64,000 nt of DNA from Paenibacillus sp. PL2-23 (GTDB lineage: Bacteria > Bacillota > Bacilli > Paenibacillales > Paenibacillaceae). The notes below the pieces were generated by a model, which searched no databases, had not been told where the DNA came from, and saw only the letters and a program-made list of their open reading frames with translations. Positions 35,024 to 43,836 of this stretch are shown one piece after another. The stretch spans positions 2,008,001 to 2,072,000 of the forward strand of contig NZ_CP162129.1 in NCBI RefSeq assembly GCF_040834005.1, in the 5' to 3' direction. The translations under genes were made by a program, and so were the position numbers. Position 1 is the first letter of the stretch, and each line of letters begins with the position of its first letter.

Positions 35024-38000
35024 ATGAAACATGTATTAACCTGTATTGTAATCTTGGCAATGGTAGTTACGGGTCTGATTCCAGTACACCCAGCACAAGC
35101 AAGTGCTAATGAATCATTAGTCATCTATCCAGCCCCAGGTGATGGAGTAAAGGAATCCCCCAAATACAAAGTATTTGTCGAACAAAGCAACAGGAGAGAG
35201 GCTTCGTTTGTATACTTCTCAGAGCCTCCAGTATTTGACCCCAACGATCCGAAGAGCGGCAACAAAAATGATGGCGCGGAAATCTATCGAGCAGCGGGAA
35301 CTACTCAAAACTGGACGACTTTCTCTCTAGAAGGTACGGCTACTGTAGAGGTTCAAAAATTAGATGGAAAACCAATTGAAAGCGTTCGCATATTGCCTTC
35401 AAAATATGGCATAGAAGGTATAATCAGCGAGGATCGACAGAGTGTGAGATTTGAAATTAAATCTACTCAAAAGGCCTTTGTTGAATTCGATGGCGAATTA
35501 ATTGATCGTATGTTTGTATTCGCTGACCCGTTGGAAGAACCAGATATTGTACCTGAGAAAACAAATGGAGACGTATTTGTAGCAAAATCGTCCGGAGGAG
35601 CTCTAGAGGGGCTGAACGAAACCCACAAGGTCCTTTTCTTTGAACCGGGAGTGTATGATATTGAGAGCTATGGTCCTATTAATACAGGGACGACAATCGA
35701 AGATAGAACGGGCTCCCATAAGGCTTGGATAGTGCCTTCTCATATCGAGCAGATTTATATAGAAGGAGGCGCTGTTGTTTTTGGCGGATTTCTAATTAAT
35801 CACAACAATGTCGTTGTCAACGGACGAGGAGTTATTTCAGGCGAGACATTGCTGTATCATCAGATGAATTTGCTTGAGTTCAATGCAGGTACCGAAAACG
35901 GTTATGTTGAGGGTATTACAATGTCTGATGGTGTGCATTTCTCTTTGAGAGGCTACAATGCTCGCTATAATGGCGCAAACTTTAAAGTAATCGCTAATTG
36001 GCGCTTCAACAACGATGGGATCAATGTGCCTCAAGATGCTTTAATAGAGAATGTTTATTTGAGCGGTAATGATGACACCGTAAAGTTTTATTTTGGTGGA
36101 TCGACATTGAAGGATTCAGTCATTGGTCAAATGGTCAATGGGGCCGTGTTTCAGTTCGGATGGTTCCATAAGGATGTCGCAAATGTCAACGTTTCAAATA
36201 TCGATGTTTTGTTTTTTGACGGATTTAATGCCAATCAGAATTTAGGTGTAATCAATTATAGGCCGCGGGGCAACAAGGATGACAAGGTATACGCCATAGA
36301 AAATATCACTTTTGACGGTATTCGAGTCGAAGGCCCGACTATCCGATTCATATCTCTCGGAATACCGCAAAATCAAGCCTTCAAAAATATAACGATTCGG
36401 AATGTTGATATTCATAGCTGGCGCAATCCAACTATTAAAAACTATATTAAAGGTTCGACAGATGCATCATCAACGGGGATGGGAGAGGTTCAAAATATTC
36501 GATTCGATAATGTAAAAGTTAACGGCATGTACATGACAAAAGAGAATATGGAAACGATAGGTAATTTCGAACCATTAGATAACAAATTTAATAATGAGGT
36601 TCATTTTGAAGTAAGTGTAGATAAGACAGAGCTTGAAACCAAAATGAATGTTGTGAAAGCTCTAATGGAATCTAATTACACACAAAGCTCATGGTCTGCA
36701 ATGCAGGCAGTATACAATCATGCCCGAGAAGTGTATTACAGCACGGAATCAACAGAGATTGACACGAATTCAGCAACGGAAGCATTACAACATGCGCTTG
36801 ATGCTCTAATTCCGAACATTACAGTAACACTCAACAAAACAACAAGCAGCTTGGTTGTAGGCAGCAGCGAATCGTTAACAGCAACTATAGCACCGGACGT
36901 AGCGACAGACAAGTCAGTCATGTGGTCTGTAAGCAATAGTGATCCGGAAGGTGTAGTCACGGTAGATAATAATGGTTTAGTAACGGCGTTGAAGGCTGGT
37001 ACAGCCATTATAAGAGCAACAAGCAATGCAGACACAACCAAATATGCAGAACATTCAATAACAGTGAGCTATCCCGTCGGCGGTCATGAGGGCAACGGTA
37101 GCGGAGGAGGGAATAGCAGCGGTACGATTCCTTCAAATGATCATCCTTTGAAAGTAGAGATTACGGCTCCTCAGTTGAACCCTAACACAGGTACCGCAGA
37201 AGTGAAGATAACTTCTGAAAAACTGAAAAAGGTATTAGAGACCTCCAATTTAGCCGTTGTCGAAATTCCAAAGGTCATGGGAGCCGTTTCTTATGAAGTT
37301 AACTTGACAGCGAGTGACTTAAAAGCCGGTGACGACAAGAAAATTGAAATCATTGCGGATATAGGTACTGTAACCGTTCCGACAAACATGTTAAGCCATT
37401 GGAGCATAGAAGGATCTAAGAATATTTCCATATCTATAGCTTCGGTAGACGCAAGCAAGCTCAACCATGCTTTTAGGGAGCAACTAGGTGACAAGCCTGT
37501 CCTTGAATTCCATATGAAGGCTGATGGAGAAATCATAGAATGGAAGAATAAAGAAGCTCCTGTTCGTATATCGATCCCTTATGCACCTACAGAAAAAGAA
37601 CGCAAATATCCTGAACATATTGTGATCTGGTATATAGACCGCTCAGGCCAAATAACACCAATTCCGAATGGGAAGTTTAATTCAGAATCGGGAAGCGTTG
37701 ATTTTACAACCACTCATTTCAGTACCTATGCCGTAGCATTTGTACAAAAGACCTTTCAAGATTTGACGGGACATGAATGGGCTCGAAAAGCAATAGAAGT
37801 GAACGCCTCAAAAGGGATCGTCCAAGGAATCAGCGATTCAAGCTTTGCTCCTGCAGCCAGTATAAAAAGAGGCGATTTTATGCTGTTGCTTATGAAGACG
37901 CTTGATTTGAGTGGAGATGCAATCGACAACTTCTCAGATGTAAGCCTGTCGAGCTACTACTATGAAGCTATAGGAACCGCAAGATCGTTGGGTATTACAG

Positions 38001-38290
38001 AGGGCAAGGGAGACAACTTGTTTGATCCAGAAGCGTTTATAACAAGGCAGGAAATGATGACGCTCGTCTTTAAAGGCATGAAGGCAGCGAATAAGGGATT
38101 GATCAGCGGAACCGCTTCAGAACTAGAAAGCTATGCTGATTATGAGACTATCGCAAGCTACGCGAAAGAAAGCATTGCGACCCTGACAAAAAACGGGATA
38201 GTGTCTGGTAATGGAACGGATATTAATCCCCTCGGGTATGCGACACGGGCAGAGTCAGCAGTATTGATTTATAACATGAACAATCAATAG
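35024..38290 (+). CDS. SLH-anchored right-handed beta-helix glycosidase (GH49-like)
   Basis: This 1088-residue protein has a signal peptide (about 1-27, ending A-Q-A) and an N-terminal beta-sandwich (about 30-185). The beta-helix (about 190-530) carries FFEPGVYDIESYGP, FNNDGINVPQDAL and LSGNDDTVKFYFGG, then VFQFGWFHKDVANVNV; these are GH49-type Asp and Asp-Asp motifs. Next come a FIVAR-like helical segment (about 535-600), a BIG2 domain (about 603-680), a Gly/Ser linker, an adhesin-like region and three SLH repeats (about 905-1088). SD AAAGGAG precedes ATG 35024. It is anchored directly and has no dockerin, unlike the 28185 enzyme. Its codons look more AT-rich than those of the genes upstream, which hints at separate acquisition. 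Confidence 0.8.
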   Translation: MKHVLTCIVILAMVVTGLIPVHPAQASANESLVIYPAPGDGVKESPKYKVFVEQSNRREASFVYFSEPPVFDPNDPKSGNKNDGAEIYRAAGTTQNWTTFSLEGTATVEVQKLDGKPIESVRILPSKYGIEGIISEDRQSVRFEIKSTQKAFVEFDGELIDRMFVFADPLEEPDIVPEKTNGDVFVAKSSGGALEGLNETHKVLFFEPGVYDIESYGPINTGTTIEDRTGSHKAWIVPSHIEQIYIEGGAVVFGGFLINHNNVVVNGRGVISGETLLYHQMNLLEFNAGTENGYVEGITMSDGVHFSLRGYNARYNGANFKVIANWRFNNDGINVPQDALIENVYLSGNDDTVKFYFGGSTLKDSVIGQMVNGAVFQFGWFHKDVANVNVSNIDVLFFDGFNANQNLGVINYRPRGNKDDKVYAIENITFDGIRVEGPTIRFISLGIPQNQAFKNITIRNVDIHSWRNPTIKNYIKGSTDASSTGMGEVQNIRFDNVKVNGMYMTKENMETIGNFEPLDNKFNNEVHFEVSVDKTELETKMNVVKALMESNYTQSSWSAMQAVYNHAREVYYSTESTEIDTNSATEALQHALDALIPNITVTLNKTTSSLVVGSSESLTATIAPDVATDKSVMWSVSNSDPEGVVTVDNNGLVTALKAGTAIIRATSNADTTKYAEHSITVSYPVGGHEGNGSGGGNSSGTIPSNDHPLKVEITAPQLNPNTGTAEVKITSEKLKKVLETSNLAVVEIPKVMGAVSYEVNLTASDLKAGDDKKIEIIADIGTVTVPTNMLSHWSIEGSKNISISIASVDASKLNHAFREQLGDKPVLEFHMKADGEIIEWKNKEAPVRISIPYAPTEKERKYPEHIVIWYIDRSGQITPIPNGKFNSESGSVDFTTTHFSTYAVAFVQKTFQDLTGHEWARKAIEVNASKGIVQGISDSSFAPAASIKRGDFMLLLMKTLDLSGDAIDNFSDVSLSSYYYEAIGTARSLGITEGKGDNLFDPEAFITRQEMMTLVFKGMKAANKGLISGTASELESYADYETIASYAKESIATLTKNGIVSGNGTDINPLGYATRAESAVLIYNMNNQ

Positions 38291-38321
38291 GAAGCATTGT
38301 CTCTCAGTTCACATTCCACCT

Positions 38322-39478
38322 ATGCCCAATATGCAATGCCAAATAAGTGGTTTAGAGAAATCGGTCTATTTAAGACAAGCAGTAAGTAATCAATTGACTA
38401 GTGACGTGCCTCTTTGCACCTTGTTGTCTGGTGGGCTTGACTCATCCGCGATTACTGCGCTGGCAGCAGCTGAAAAGAGGCCAGGACTGTTGCAGTCTTT
38501 CTCGGTCGACTTTCGAACTTCTAGTGATGGATTTATTCGTGATGCTGTTCGCGAAGCCCCCGATTCGCCCTTTGCACGTGAATTGTCACAATTTGTGGGT
38601 ACAGATCATTATGAGATCCTTTTAAGCGGAAAAGAACTTCTGTCTCCTGAGGTGCGGAGCGGCGTACTTAATGCCATTGATTTGCCTCCGTGCTATTGGG
38701 GTGACATGTGGCCATCTTTGAATTTGCTCTGTCGAGAAATAAAGAAATATTCAACTGTAGCTCTGTCTGGTGAAGGTGCCGACGAGTTATTCGGGGGATA
38801 TCAGTGGTTTTTCAATCCGAACGCAACTCAATGTGAAACATTCCCTTGGCTCACATCTGGTTCTAACCGCTATTTTGCGGACTGAAGCTCTTCAATCGTA
38901 GCTTCCTCGCTCACCTAGACCTTGACAATGCAAGAAAGCAGAGTTTTTTAGAAGCTTTAGCCGAAGCTCCTAGGTTGAATGGTGAATCAGACGAAAATTT
39001 GCGTATGAGAACTGTGAGCTACTTGAATTTGACCCGCTTCTTGCAGACCCTGCTTGATCGGTTAGATCGTATGAGCATGGCTCATGGCCTTGAAGTACGA
39101 GTACCTTTCTTGGATCATCAACTAGTTGAATACGTTTTTAATGTTCCTTGGAATATGAAGTCGTTTGATGGGCGAGAAAAGAGCCTTCTACGTGCTGCAA
39201 TGAAAAATATACTGCCTGACTCAATTCTACAACGGAACAAGAACCCTTACCCAGCCGTTCAGGAATCGCAATACGAATCGGGGCTTCGTCATATGTTGCA
39301 GCAGGTACTTGAGGACCGGAATGCACCAATTTGGCCTCTTCTTGATAAAGACAAAGTGAAAAATGAATTACAGAGAAATTCCTCAGGCGTCAGTCTTCCT
39401 TATTCACGAGGAAGTCTTGAGATGTGCTTATGGCTCAATATGTGGCTCGATAAGTATAAGGTTGAGATAGAACTTTAA
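38322..39478 (+). pseudogene. Asparagine synthetase (AsnB-like), frameshifted and N-truncated
   Basis: Part one (38322-38885) contains the ATP-pyrophosphatase PP-loop LLSGGLDSSAITALAA and ALSGEGADELFGGY of the AsnB synthetase domain, then stops. A frame change near 38880 resumes the same domain: KLFNRSFLAHLDL continues without stop into 38975-39478, with LDRLDRMSMAHGLEVRVPFLDH, the conserved C-terminal block. The N-terminal glutaminase domain (about 200 residues) is absent; the gene abuts the end of the SLH glycosidase gene. One frameshift plus truncation makes it probably non-functional, unless it acts as an ammonia- or amide-transfer domain in two pieces. AsnB-like proteins occur in natural-product clusters, which fits the dxr and afsA-like neighbours. 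Confidence 0.8.
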
Positions 39479-39770
39479 TAAAGATGGCAATCGTCCACGT
39501 TTTGGCGAAGTAGAAGGGATTATCTCGATCAACGGAGAACGTTTCTCAATCTGCTAATCTCTACTAGCATTGATATGATAAGCAAGTTCAAAACTTTTTT
39601 GATAGAGTTATTGAGCTTGCTTGAAATTCAGTACGTTATATTCCAGTAGCCAATGAGGACAGTTACTCATGTAGCGAACTTCATGGGATTTTTTGGTATT
39701 ACAGAGTTGTGAAAATAATGTCAGAGAAATAGATGCCAACAGGTAATTTAATAGAAAGAGGGTAGTTGAG
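39479..39770 (+). other. Intergenic stretch before dxr with a coding relic
   Basis: Just after the asparagine synthetase stop, one frame reads NKDGNRPRFGEVEGIISING and then ends near 39556, which may be the C-terminal relic of another cluster gene that I cannot name. An imperfect inverted repeat (AAGCAAGTTC near 39580, GAGCTTGCTT near 39615) follows. The rest is AT-rich and presumably holds the dxr promoter. Confidence 0.35.
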
Positions 39771-40970
39771 ATGGATACTCGACAGATAGTGATTTTGGGT
39801 TCTACAGGTTCAGTTGGTCAACAAGCCTTGGCCGTGGTTCGTGAGCATCCCGGTGAATTTCGTATTCTAGGGATTGGAGCAGGTGGCGGTCAAATCGATA
39901 TATTGGCTAAGCAAATCGTAGAGTTTCAGCCAGAGGTAGTGGCCATTGCCAAAGAGGAGTCATTACCAGAAATACACGCTGCTGTACGCGATGTTTTAGC
40001 TGCACAAGGCCTTCGAACAGGTGAATTTTCAAGTCCGCAATACTTATCTGGAAACCAGGCAATTGAAGAGCTTGCTAAGATGTCATGTGATGTGGTGCTA
40101 AACAGTATTACTGGAGCAGTAGGCCTGAAAGCGACCTTAGCTACCTTGCGTTCAGGAAACTTGCTCGCTCTGGCCAACAAGGAATCACTTATTATAGGAG
40201 GCGAACTCGTCACACGAGAAGCTCGCCCCGGCCAGATAATACCTGTAGACTCGGAACATTCCGCTTTGGCTCAAGCACTTCGTGGCGGAAAAGAATCAGA
40301 GGTGAAAAGACTCATTATCACCGCAACGGGAGGACCTTTCCGCGGGATGAGACGTGCCGAACTAAAAAACGTTACTATTGTGCAGGCTCTCGCTCACCCT
40401 AAGTGGTCAATGGGGCCAGTGATCAGTATCAATTCCGCGACCATGGTTAATAAGGGGCTAGAAGTGATTGAGGCACACTTGTTATTTGGCATTCCCTATG
40501 CAAATATCGAGGTTGTTGTACACCCTGAGGCTTTCATTCACTCAATGGTAGAATTCATTGATGGGTCTACAATTGCACAAGTGAGTCCTCCTGATATGAG
40601 GTTGCCCATCGCTCTCGGTCTTAAATGGCCTGAGAGAATTCCTCATGTAGTTCCTGGTGTAGATTGGTTATCGTCACATAGCTGGTCCCTACAGCCATTG
40701 GATAAAGAAATGGGCTCAATGGTGAGTCTTGCTCGCCATGTTGGCGAACTGGGGGGGGCTGCTCCTGCCATTTATAACGCGGCTAACGAGGTGTGTGTCG
40801 AGGCTTTCGTGTCCGGTCGGTTACCTTTCCTCGGTATTTTCGATGTAGTTGAACAGGTCGTTCAGAAATCCACGCCCACTGTGAATATCCTTACTTTGGA
40901 GGATGTACTTGAATTCGAAGCGCTAGCACGGGTTTCAGCTAATGAGTTGATCAATAGTAGGCTCCGTTAA
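39771..40970 (+). CDS. dxr: 1-deoxy-D-xylulose 5-phosphate reductoisomerase
   Basis: This 399-residue, full-length IspC/DXR converts DXP to 2-C-methyl-D-erythritol 4-phosphate in the MEP isoprenoid pathway, in the cytosol with NADPH and a divalent metal. The NADPH loop is VILGSTGSVGQQAL (about 8-21). The family motifs NKESLI, VDSEHSALAQAL, GGPFRGM and the active-site flap HPKWSMGPVISINSATMVNKGLEVIEAH are all present, including the flap Trp. C-terminal GAAPAIYNAANEVCVEAF is typical. It lies away from the usual cdsA/rseP context, between a broken asnB and an afsA-like gene, so it is probably an extra copy: either a precursor supplier or a self-resistance copy. GAGGGTAG precedes ATG 39771. Confidence 0.92.
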   Translation: MDTRQIVILGSTGSVGQQALAVVREHPGEFRILGIGAGGGQIDILAKQIVEFQPEVVAIAKEESLPEIHAAVRDVLAAQGLRTGEFSSPQYLSGNQAIEELAKMSCDVVLNSITGAVGLKATLATLRSGNLLALANKESLIIGGELVTREARPGQIIPVDSEHSALAQALRGGKESEVKRLIITATGGPFRGMRRAELKNVTIVQALAHPKWSMGPVISINSATMVNKGLEVIEAHLLFGIPYANIEVVVHPEAFIHSMVEFIDGSTIAQVSPPDMRLPIALGLKWPERIPHVVPGVDWLSSHSWSLQPLDKEMGSMVSLARHVGELGGAAPAIYNAANEVCVEAFVSGRLPFLGIFDVVEQVVQKSTPTVNILTLEDVLEFEALARVSANELINSRLR

Positions 40971-41003
40971 TAAAAAAAGGCTTGAGATACGAGGAGGAAT
41001 CAT

Positions 41004-42002
41004 ATGTTGGTAGATCATGTTGACAAAGTCTCTTGTGCTAGTTTTAATCAGACGGTGCCGAAGGAGTACGTGCATAAATACGCACTCGATGAGGTCTTTA
41101 TTACAAGTTGGGCTCACGTGGGCGATCAGATGATTCTGGGTGCTGTCCTCCCACGCGCGCACTCACTTTATTGCGAATTCCCGGCTGAAGATAGATCCCC
41201 AGATATTGCTCTCATTACCGAAGTGTGCCGTCAGTCTTGTTTTGTCGTTGCACACACAAAGTTCGAAATTCCTGTGCAAGGAAACCGTTTTCAATTCCTC
41301 TTAGAAGAGCTTGAAGTAGAGCTAGTCGAAGTTAGCAGTTTACCATCGAAACGCCCTATTGAGTTGTTGGTGGAATGCTCAATTGAAGAGATGAAGCGCA
41401 GAGGCAGTGAAGTATCTTCGCTTGTTTGGGTATTTACGGTTTGGGACCGCGAGGGGAAAGTTCGAGTCGCTAAATCACGTATGAAAATGGTCTGGATCGA
41501 TAGGCTTGATTGGCACCGCATGCATACTCACATGCGGAACGGACGTGATCTGAATACTACTATTGAAGCCAGATCCGTATTACCTTCTGAAGTATCTCCG
41601 AAAGATGTGGGTCGCCAAAACCGTGATAATGTAGCTTTACAATCTGTCACGTCATCTGAAGGAGAATTTCAGGCAATAGCTAGGGTGGACACAAGACATC
41701 CCGTATTGTTTGATCATCCAATAGATCACGTTTATGCCATGGTGCAGCTTGAAGTGAGTCGGCAACTGGCCATTTACATTGATGCAAAGATGAGGAATGT
41801 CAGCCCTGAAGAATTAGAGGTGTTTGCCTTTAAGGCGAAATTCACTTCCGTTGCTGAACTCGATCTGCCTCTTGCATTATGCGAAGAGAAACCAGATTTA
41901 CTCACTGGTGAAAGAGATGCAATGGTACACCATATACTATTCCAGCAAGGGGGTCGCACGGTTTCCAAATGCCAACTATCAACCAGAATGCAGCTCAGGT
42001 AG
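41004..42002 (+). CDS. AfsA-type gamma-butyrolactone biosynthesis hot-dog protein
   Basis: This 332-residue protein has two AfsA hot-dog repeats. Repeat 1 (about 17-165) opens VHKYALDEVFITSW and contains LPRAHSLY and ALITEVCRQSCFVVAHTKF, the A-factor domain signature with the buried E/R pair. Repeat 2 (about 210-325) has FDHPIDHVYAMVQLEVSRQ, matching D-H-x-x-D-H-V-x-G-M. AfsA condenses a beta-ketoacyl chain with DHAP to start gamma-butyrolactone signal synthesis in Streptomyces; proteins of this family are unusual in Firmicutes. SD GAGGAGG lies before ATG 41004, 33 bp after dxr, so the two are co-transcribed. It may make a signal or an acylated metabolite. The length and motifs indicate an intact gene. 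Confidence 0.85.
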   Translation: MLVDHVDKVSCASFNQTVPKEYVHKYALDEVFITSWAHVGDQMILGAVLPRAHSLYCEFPAEDRSPDIALITEVCRQSCFVVAHTKFEIPVQGNRFQFLLEELEVELVEVSSLPSKRPIELLVECSIEEMKRRGSEVSSLVWVFTVWDREGKVRVAKSRMKMVWIDRLDWHRMHTHMRNGRDLNTTIEARSVLPSEVSPKDVGRQNRDNVALQSVTSSEGEFQAIARVDTRHPVLFDHPIDHVYAMVQLEVSRQLAIYIDAKMRNVSPEELEVFAFKAKFTSVAELDLPLALCEEKPDLLTGERDAMVHHILFQQGGRTVSKCQLSTRMQLR

Positions 42003-42110
42003 AGGGATTGCAATGATTAATAAAACAAATAGCCATTCCCAATTATTCATCTATTAATGACGTCTGTCCTAATGCTGGGAAACGTAAGACTTTTGAAAAT
42101 GCGAACAAAG
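42003..42110 (+). other. Remnant gene fragment between afsA-like gene and intron
   Basis: An ATG at 42013 with AGAGGG upstream opens MINKTNSHSQLFIY and stops. The other frame continues INDVCPNAGKRKTFENANK into the intron region. It looks like a further cluster gene lost by deletion; I cannot name it. Confidence 0.3.
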
Positions 42111-42129
42111 CAATAGGAGAAACTGTAAC

Positions 42130-42586
42130 CTTATCGGAAAAGATTATTCCGAACTCGTGGGTTGTATTACCATCATGAGGGAGCTGACCAGCCGCACCAA
42201 ATCCATATCCATGGAACAGCGAATTGTAGCATTAAATCGATTTCTGATGGGATGGCTAGGATACTTTTGGATTGCTTCAGCTAAAACACACTGCGAAGAA
42301 CTGGACAAATGGATACGTAAACGACTTCGTACAAGTATCCGGATACTACGAAACCTAGGTATTCCCGAACAAGCGGTCTGCATGATGGCGAACTCACGAC
42401 TTGGAAATTGGGAAATATCCCGTGTCACAAATAAAGCCCTTGGCAACTCCTACTGGGAGAGACAAGGTCTGAAAAGTTTACTTTCTCGTTATCCGAAGCT
42501 TTGTTAACCTTTAGGAACCGCCGTATGCGGACCCGCATGTACGGTGGTGTGAGAAGATGGGGGCTAGCCGCCATCTCTTACTAGAT
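42130..42586 (+). mobile_element. Group IIC intron 3' fragment with maturase C-terminus
   Basis: From about 42130 to 42507 the frame encodes the maturase (domain X) and DNA-binding tail of a group II intron reverse transcriptase: LNRFLMGWLGYFWIASAKT, ELDKWIRKRLR and NSYWERQGLKSLLSRY. It is only about 120 residues, so the reverse-transcriptase domain is missing. Immediately after comes an intron domain V-like stem-loop, GAACCGCCGTATGCGG with CCGCATGTACGGTGG (42515-42549), then GTGTGAGAAG and a domain VI-like stem ending TTACTAGAT near 42586. This 3' layout is characteristic of bacterial class C introns. The 5' half of the intron is not present here, so it cannot splice. Confidence 0.8.
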
Positions 42587-42594
42587 AGGTAATG

Positions 42595-42770
42595 TTTAAT
42601 TCAGTGACTTCATCAATGCCTGCTTTTTGGACTTCTCAAGAATTGCTTTCCGTCGTCGGTCGTACCGCTTGCTTCAATGGCGGTAATGATTTCGTTTTCC
42701 TTATACTGGATTTATGCCTAAATCGCGCATCGGGATCAATCACGGACTGAACGTCTTTTTAAGCGAGGAA
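42595..42770 (-). pseudogene. Degenerate IS1182-type transposase fragment
   Basis: On the minus strand three frames must be stitched: VIDPDARFRHKS, then ENEIITAIEASGTTDDGKQF, then LEKSKKQAL. This order matches the middle of IS1182/IS5-group transposases (D-P-D-A-R-F-G-H-K, E-I-I-T-A-I-E-V, D-D-G-K-Q). At least two frameshifts and lost ends mark it as a dead relic. Confidence 0.6.
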
Positions 42771-42940
42771 CCGTTCCTCCTCAACGATTAGCTTATAGAT
42801 ATTCGCCTGAGCGATTCGCTGTATCGCCGTATCATCGTATTTAAACCATGAATTTGCAAATATCGTTCGTGAATTCTACGGGGTCGTTAACCGTCGAACC
42901 CAAAATTGTGATATTGCGAGGTTGTTATAATGACCAGCGT
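42771..42940. other. Unassigned debris between transposase relics
   Basis: On the minus strand one frame reads ITILGSTVNDPVEFTNDIC and another KYDDTAIQRIAQANIYKLIV, each ended by stops. I do not recognise the parent gene. No intact coding frame or structured RNA is visible. Confidence 0.3.
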
Positions 42941-43706
42941 TAGCCAAGTTCTTGCTTGGCCGTCCGGAAAAATACTTCAATACGCCAGCGTTTCCCATAG
43001 ACCTCAAGCGCTTGTTTAGGAACATCATGGCGGTTGCTAATGATCAAATAGGCGCCCTTGTAGGTGGCAAGGGAATCTTGGCCCTCCTCGGCTGCTGCGG
43101 CCGATTCTTCATCTTCTTTCAAACGAGTGGCGACAACAGCGGCAATCGGAACAAAACGATGTTTCACAGTCGGTTGCCCTTTTCGCCCTGTGGCGGGATA
43201 GGGCAGTTTCATATAAATATCAGCTAGTGCGATGGCCGTCAGACCGGAGGATCCTTTGGCCACAAGGGATTTGTACGTCTCTTTAATCAATTGGCGTGCC
43301 GATACGGGAATAAACCTGTCGCGTCGGCCCGGCTCCTTCACGATTCGGAACAAAGCCGTGTTCCGTTTCGCTTTGGTTACCCAATCAAACTTATTCTCCA
43401 TGAGGAATACAAAAAAATTTTTGCATAAATACCAACGATCCATGGCAATCCATAAGCGACACGAGACATGCTCTCGCAGCATCAGTAGCATTTGTTTGGC
43501 CAAATCAAGCTTGGAGAGTCCGTGCTCGCCTTCTTCCACCTTACGCCACATGCAGTAGTAGAGCGGATATTCAAGGCCATTTTGCAGCACGGCTTAAAAT
43601 ACAACCACATTCATACACCAGCTATAAGCTTTTGTAGAAGAGTCCTTGAGCCAACAAAGGAATGGCAGGCATTTAGCAAACGGATGATTGCTATGGGTAT
43701 CATCTA
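42940..43706 (-). pseudogene. IS4-type DDE transposase remnant
   Basis: The longest open piece (43590-42940) ends in YGKRWRIEVFFRTAKQELG, the Y-x2-R-x3-E-x6-K signature of IS4-group transposases, and then stops early. Upstream on the same strand the frame continues as DDTHSNHPFAKCLPFLCWL and AYSWCMNVVVF, then a TAA where related proteins have a Gln codon, so there is a premature stop. The N-terminus and both IS ends are missing. A Glu/Ala-rich insertion (EDEESAAAAEEGQ) lies at about residues 157-169 of the long piece. Confidence 0.75.
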
Positions 43707-43720
43707 GAGCTACCTCCAAA

Positions 43721-43797
43721 CAGGTGGCTCCACTTACCGGAGGGGTGGATCATTTTCGCCGGAGGCCTGGCTCACTCACGACCGGAATGGCGGCTCT
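43721..43797 (+). repeat. Imperfect short direct repeats, possible IS21-type end
   Basis: Three imperfect units of about 22-25 bp follow each other: GGTGGCTC...ACCGGAG, GGTGGATC...GCCGGAG and CTGGCTCA...ACCGGAATGG. Such spaced repeats are found at the ends of IS21-family elements. No istA/istB genes are present here. Confidence 0.4.
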
Positions 43798-43836
43798 ATT
43801 TCATCGATATGTTCAATTGAGGAGCTAGAATTATAA

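Noticed and set aside
28185..38290. Pectin (polygalacturonate) degradation by the beta-helix proteins
   Set aside because: The helices have a G-D-D/N-D-D pattern but lack the GH28 R-I-K and S-H-G motifs, and no uronate pathway genes were identified.
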